The notes beneath the pieces are model-generated. The model ran no database searches. It was not told the origin of the DNA and worked only from the letters and a program-made list of their open reading frames with translations. The position numbers and the translations under genes were made by a program. Positions 58,701 to 64,000 of a DNA stretch of 64,000 nucleotides are shown piece after piece (position 1 is the first letter of the stretch; each line of letters opens with the position of its first letter). The DNA is from Acarospora socialis (Eukaryota > Ascomycota > Lecanoromycetes > Acarosporales > Acarosporaceae), in assembly GCA_025617375.2 (NCBI GenBank), contig JAMYGW020000007.1:310001-374000 (forward strand), in the 5' to 3' direction.

Positions 58701-59889
58701 AAAGCTTCTGATCATGAGTGAAGTGATATGTTTTATTAATAAGATATAGAGAAACAAACTCTATAAATCTCAATATAATTGAAAAGCACCATCAGAAGTC
58801 ATAAAAGACTAGATAAATAGAGTCTGAATGTCAGTCAGAGTGATTCACTAAGTCTTAGACAACACTGTGAAATGAGACACAAACATGTTATAACTATGAA
58901 AAACTCAAACACCTTGTCTAAGAATGCAACAGATCTTGAATGAAAAGAAAGAATATTGCAGTGATAATGATTAAAACAAAGACAAAAAAACTCAGTGTAG
59001 TACATGATGCTCTGAGTTGAACAGCCTGTTATAATGATATGTGTTGAACACATATGAGTGCAAAAAATAAAGTCAGATAATATTCTCAGAGACTGTGTAG
59101 AGACATGAAGAATAGATATGACACAATGAGTTAATCAATTTACAAAAAAGAATTAGCTATTCTTATCAAGAAGAGAATTCTTGATGCTGAGAAAGAGAAG
59201 AATGTTCTTAAAGATAACATTGAAGAGACTGATGATCATGAATTTCAGATTGATGAATCATGAATAGTTTTTGATAGTGATGCACTTGTGAAAGAAAGTT
59301 TGAACAATGCTGAGAAAAAACTCTTGAGAAAGTATCAAGCAAGAGTCAAAAGAGATCTAAACACTCAAAAAGAAAAGACACTAGTCAGCAAAAGAACACT
59401 GAAGCAAGAGACTCAAAATCAGAAAGCAAAGACATGTGAGAAATTTAACAAACTAATGAGAGATGTCTGAACAATTATGCAAGAACTGATATCAAGATCT
59501 CTTGTATAAAAAACAAAGAGTCACAAGATGAAGATATGCTTATCTGAAAAATATATTACACAGAATAAAGATAAATAAATCTTCAGTGAAGAGTATATAT
59601 CATCTGAATTTCTGCAAAAAGTAAAAGCTTTTGAGAGTCAGTTACAGATAAAGTACAATCAGTATAAACTCTGACTACATCTGAAAAGACACATTGAGCA
59701 GCACAGTCTAGAGTATGTGAATCTTATAGTTGAAAGAAAACCTAAGTGATTTCAAGAACTTTGAAGACAAGCTGAACAACTGAGTAAGTCAAAAAATGAA
59801 GAGCTTTCTTAACAAAATTAAAGAATAAGAAGCTAGTGACATCTCAAAGACAAAACAATGATTATTGAATATGAATCAAGATCATAATC

Positions 59890-62600
59890 AATGAACATCA
59901 GATCAATGCATTGATGAATTTTGAAGTGAATGATAACATTATGAACTGACAAATAATCAATATGTTGAAATTAGTGACACAATGAGTGCACTGTTCATTC
60001 AACATACAAATGATAAATGAAGTCATTGAAAGAATTGATAAGAAGATCTGTGTGAAAGTCTTAATTCTTGAAAACTCACAAGAAATCATGTTTGATGTCA
60101 TGAAAGCAATTGAATATGATGCAATGCTAGAGATGTCTTGATTACACAAAAAGAATTCATGAATTGATTGAGTCACAAAAGAAATATGCACAGTCAAAAA
60201 CACATATAAGATTCTCAAACAATCAGAAATGAGCTTATCAAAATATAAGTCATGAGATCATGAAATACTGCTATTGAATGAGAAGCAATTTAAGTGAATG
60301 TCATTATACTCAATGAGTAAGAATCAACTCAAGAAAGTTAGAACTTATCTTGACAAGAATCTAAAGAGAGAATTCATAAAATCATCAAAGTCATTGACAG
60401 AATATTTCATTCTGTTTATATCAAAAAAGAATGACAAGAAATGACTATGTGTCAATTACAGACAACTCAACAAGATAACTCATCAGAATAGTTATTCTTT
60501 ACTGCTGATAAAAGAGTTGCAAGATTGATTAGAAAAAGCTAAGTGATTTATGAGTATAAATCTTAAAGATGTCTACTACTGAGTCAGAATGAAAGAGAGT
60601 AAAGAGTGAAAGATAACATTCTGAACAAGATATGAACATTATGAGTATATTGTTATGTCATTTGAGCTGAAAAATGCCTCAGTCATCTTTCAGAGATTGA
60701 TCAACAACATATTGAGAGAGTATCTCAATGATTTTGTGATCACATATCTCAATAACATTCTAATATATTCAGAAGATCTTGAAGAGCACTGTGAACACAT
60801 GTAAAAGATATTGACAAAACTCAATGAGAGAGTTCTGTACATGAAAAAATTAAAAAGCAGATTTGAAATTAAGAAAGTTAAGTTTCTAGACTATGTGATT
60901 CAATCTGAACAAATCAAGAAAGATTTAAAAAAGATAAAAGCAGTCAGAAACTAATCAACATCAAAAAGAATCAAGAAAGTACAGGTTTTTCTAGAACTGA
61001 CAAACTACTATTGAAAGTTTGTATCAAACTATGCAAGAATTGTGAAATCACTGACACATTTGACACACAAAAGTAAAAAATAACATTGAGATAAAGAGCA
61101 GAAGAATGCATTTCATGTATTAAAGAAAAGTTTTAGTGAAATGACACATCTGAGAATACTCAATTCTATATGCAAAAAGACACTGAAAACTGACACTTTA
61201 GATTTTACAGTAAACACATATTTATATCAGATCAAGAAAAGACAGCAGAGACTCATAACATATCAATTTAGAAAGTTATCAGAATCTGAGAAAAGATATG
61301 AGATTTATGACAAGAAACTTCTTGCAATAGTGAAGACATTGCAAAACTAAAGATCTTATCTTACAAACACAAGCAAGTCAATTTAGATCTACACAGATCA
61401 CAGAAATCTGAGAAACTTTATGATGACAAAGCAACTCAATCAACAGTAAGTTTGTTGAGCAGAGCAGTTAGCAGACTATGAATTTCAGATACATTACAAG
61501 AAGAATAATGAGAATAGTGAAGTAAACACTTTGAGTAGACAATCTGATCATGAAGATATACAAACAGTACACATTAAAATTCTGAGTGAAAACAACAACA
61601 GAATTCTCATGAAAGACTTGACAGCAATATACAAGATGAAACAAGCTTTCTTAATGAACAAGAAACTCATAAAAATATATCACTACAACAGAGCTGAAGA
61701 ACATCTAGAAGTTAAATACATTAAAGATTTAGTGCAAAGAAGATGCAATGTTAACAATCTTAGAAATTAAATCATCAGAATGATTGCTGTGTGCAACTCA
61801 TGTTGAAGAAACAAGATCAATTGAGATAGATAATATGACAAAGTAACACAACTAGATGCACTGAACACATCATGAAAGTCAATTATTATGAACTTCATCA
61901 CAAAGCTATCATCATTCAAGAACTCAGCATGAAGAATGAAATTTAACAGTATATTAATTATAGTAAACAGATTGATCAAGTACACAATGTTCATTTCATT
62001 TAGAAAAATTACAACAGCACTAATATTGACATACACAATACTGAGAGAATTGATTAGCAATCATGAACTATTAAAAGAATTTATCACTGACAGAGACAAG
62101 CTGTTTACAAGCAAGTTTTGAGAAATGCTTACAGCAGAACTCAAGATAAAACATAAAATGTCAATAACATATCACTTACAGATAAATGAACAAAGCAAAT
62201 GAATGAATCAGACAGTAAAAACATACTTGAGACACTATGTTAACAAGAGTTAAGATGACTGAGTATGACTGTTGTTAACAACACAGTTTGCATACAACAA
62301 TGCAAAGAACAAGATCACAAAAGAAATGTCTTTCTATGTGAACTATGACTACAACTCAGAGATATGACAAGATCTCAAAAGACACAAATCACAGAGTCAA
62401 AAAGTAATTCTGAATATTGCACAGATAAAGAAACTGCATTAAGATCTGACAAAATAAATCAAACAACAGACAGAATAAACAACAGAAGCAAAATCATTCA
62501 AAGAAGAAGAGAAGATATATCTAAGAATGAACAACATATAAACAAGAAAAAAAAGCAAGAAACTGAAGAACAAGAGCATTGAATCATTCAAGATCATATG
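59890..62600 (+). pseudogene. pol remnant: protease-linker, reverse transcriptase, RNase H, integrase
   Basis: Reverse transcriptase at about 60,300-60,960: EFIKSSKSLTEYFILFISKKND, LCVNYRQLNKITHQNSYSLLLI, YEHYEYIVMSFELKNASVIFQRLIN, and the active-site region as TYLNNILIYSEDLEEH, where the usual YxDD reads YLNN. RNase H follows at about 61,100-61,500 (YEIYDKKLLAIVKTLQN). The integrase core at about 61,930-62,350 includes LISNHELLKEFITDRDKLFTSKF. The frame has many in-frame stops, mainly TGA. Missing catalytic aspartates and the stops make it non-functional. Confidence 0.88.
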
Positions 62601-62639
62601 AAACATCAAGAAATTAAGTTATAAACTAAACTTACTCAA

Positions 62640-62890
62640 GAAAATGAAAATACACCTGATATTTCATGCATTCATACTACAACATTGCAATCAGTTCATA
62701 CCACTTCAGATCATCAAAACATCTGTTGAACTTAATAAAGAATATGAAGTTGAGAACATTCTAGAAAAGAGAATGATTAGTGAGAAAACTCACTATTTTG
62801 TCAAATAAAAAAATTATAATATCTCAGAAAATACCTGAGAATCAAGAGAGAATCTCAAGAACTGTGTGAGAACACTTCAATATTTTAAGA
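62640..62890 (+). pseudogene. Chromodomain remnant at the 3' end of pol
   Basis: One frame reads IHLIFHAFILQHCNQFIPLQ, then EYEVENILEKRMISEKTHYFVK, followed by stop codons where the two chromodomain tryptophans are expected, and SRENLKNCVRTLQYFKK. This pattern is the integrase C-terminal chromodomain of chromoviruses, which in active relatives targets insertion to heterochromatin. Confidence 0.75.
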
Positions 62891-63408
62891 AAGAAAGTCA
62901 ATATTAGCTCAGAAGAATGACAATATCAAGTTAATAAGTTACAACATTGTTTGAGAATCTTCATTCTCAGTTTCATCATTATCACTATTAAGTTCAGCAG
63001 CAAGACAGTTAGTTTTCTGTGTGACACAACAATTTGTTTGATTCAAAGTCTTTTGAAAACATATCATCTTGACAGCAAAAACATCAAGAATCACATTCAC
63101 ATCACTTATTTTCTTTCAGAGAAAAAGACAAGTTCTGTTAAGAGACTTTCATGAAACTACAACATACAGATGACTGTGACAAGTATACTTATTGCATTTT
63201 GATTTTTTATCAGTCATGACAAAGCAATTGAGATCACAGACAGTACAGAATTCACAAGAAAATATGATGAGACTATCACTGAGTTGAATTTTCTTTGCAA
63301 TTCTTAGACAATTGAAATTTTTAGAAAGCATCATTGCTGATGATGAGATTGTTATATACTCTCACTTAAATAAACTCTAGAAAACTAGCACCTGAAGAGA
63401 AAAAATGA

Positions 63409-63769
63409 TGTTATGATCATATCTGAAAAGAAAGAAACTCATGAGTCTGAGATCAGAAATTCACTCAAAGTGCATACAGAGAGAACTGCAGAACAGCAGT
63501 CACATAATAATGCAACAGCTCAATAACAAGCAGATAAGCTGAGAGCTCAACTTTTTAATGTCAAAACATTAAAATATCAAGAATGCTCAATGCAGAAGTG
63601 TCAAGCTCACTCTATATAGTAGAATCATTTTTCTTATGAAAATGACTGTGTTCAACTTCAGTAACTATCTAAGAGTTAAAGTTCAGAATCATTTCAGATC
63701 AGCTGTTATATTTATAAGCATAAACTTTTAGTTCTACATACTCAAGAAAGCTCAGGTTAGAATATTACA
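63409..63769 (+). repeat. 3' LTR
   Basis: About 361 bp, from TGTTATGATCATATC to GAATATTACA; pairs with 57583-57945. Confidence 0.85.
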
Positions 63770-64000
63770 ATATGTTTTAGATTTATCTTGATATTTTATG
63801 CAGCTGTAAGACAGAAAAAATCATAAAAATGTTGTATGACTGAAGAATGTTTAATTTCTGAAAAAATGTCACTTTATATGAAAGATAACAGATCATCAAT
63901 GAAATAATTATTCAACAAAAATGTACAGCATTGTTCTGTACAATATTAAAAGATTTGAGTTAAAAAAAGTTTATATGAATTGTGATGATGTCAGAATTCA
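63770..64000. other. AT-rich flank
   Basis: AT-rich DNA with no CG seen, resembling the left flank in composition; continues beyond the window. No gene. Confidence 0.5.

Larger units (their letters stand above)
57583..63769 (+). mobile_element. Degenerate Ty3/gypsy LTR retrotransposon (chromovirus type)
   Basis: 6.2 kb with related LTRs at both ends, and gag, pol and chromodomain remnants in order on the plus strand. The octamer CAATATGT occurs at both edges (57578-57585 and 63768-63775), so a short target duplication such as CAATA is likely. The coding frames carry many TGA and some TAA/TAG stops where the family has Trp or Arg codons, so the element is inactive by itself. No CG is seen by eye; CC and GG are rare; CA and TG are frequent. 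Domain order with integrase after reverse transcriptase places it in the Ty3/gypsy group. Confidence 0.92.

Overview
The window looks like about 56 kb of gene-rich chromosome from a filamentous ascomycete (Pezizomycotina; a dothideomycete is my guess from protein flavour, not proven), joined at about 56.2 kb to an AT-rich, mutated repeat block that runs to the right edge. Evidence for a fungus: many short introns (about 45-90 bp) with GT..AG ends and CTNAC-like branch sites, fungal-only families (HET, SAT4-type rhodopsin, UstYa/DUF3328, LaeA-like methyltransferase, ERG28, ECM11, AIM41), and a degenerate Ty3/gypsy chromovirus. Most genes were assembled here by joining exons across introns whose phases match; every multi-exon model below sums to a multiple of three except the two called pseudogenes.

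Layout. 1-8.2 kb: housekeeping genes (nucleoporin Nup170, cut by the left edge; AIM41; an F-box protein; galactose-1-phosphate uridylyltransferase; ERG28). 9-14 kb: an accessory, secondary-metabolism-like patch with an O-methyltransferase broken by two 1-base frameshifts, a UstYa-like gene broken by one, and an intact SAT4-family seven-helix protein. 16.5-20 kb: 3-ketoacyl-CoA reductase of fatty acid elongation, preceded by two tandem hairpins, and an RS-tailed cyclophilin. 20-25 kb: mostly empty, then an eight-exon LaeA-like methyltransferase with a tentative divergent gene. 26-32 kb: KRR1, a beta-hydroxyacid dehydrogenase and ARG2 (N-acetylglutamate synthase) with a uORF that overlaps its start codon. 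32-35 kb: gene-poor, with fold-back sequences. 35-49 kb: a C2H2 factor, a secreted phospholipase A2, a BAR protein, an unrecognised proline-rich protein, a membrane RBR ubiquitin ligase and an ECM11-domain protein. 49-56 kb: a HET-domain protein, a small membrane protein, a Yip1-family protein and an NmrA-like protein.

56.2-64 kb: a 6.2-kb LTR retrotransposon (gag, protease/RT/RNase H, integrase, chromodomain; LTRs at both ends) inside older AT-rich DNA. It is full of stops. I found no CG dinucleotide in it by eye and only a handful of CC/GG, while CA and TG remain common. That is not the usual CpA-biased RIP pattern and is the most unusual signal in the window.

No obvious operating gene cluster spans the window. 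The strongest functional story is the 9-14 kb patch, where two neighbouring tailoring genes are each frameshifted next to homopolymers. This is either a decaying biosynthetic locus or residual indel error in the assembly.
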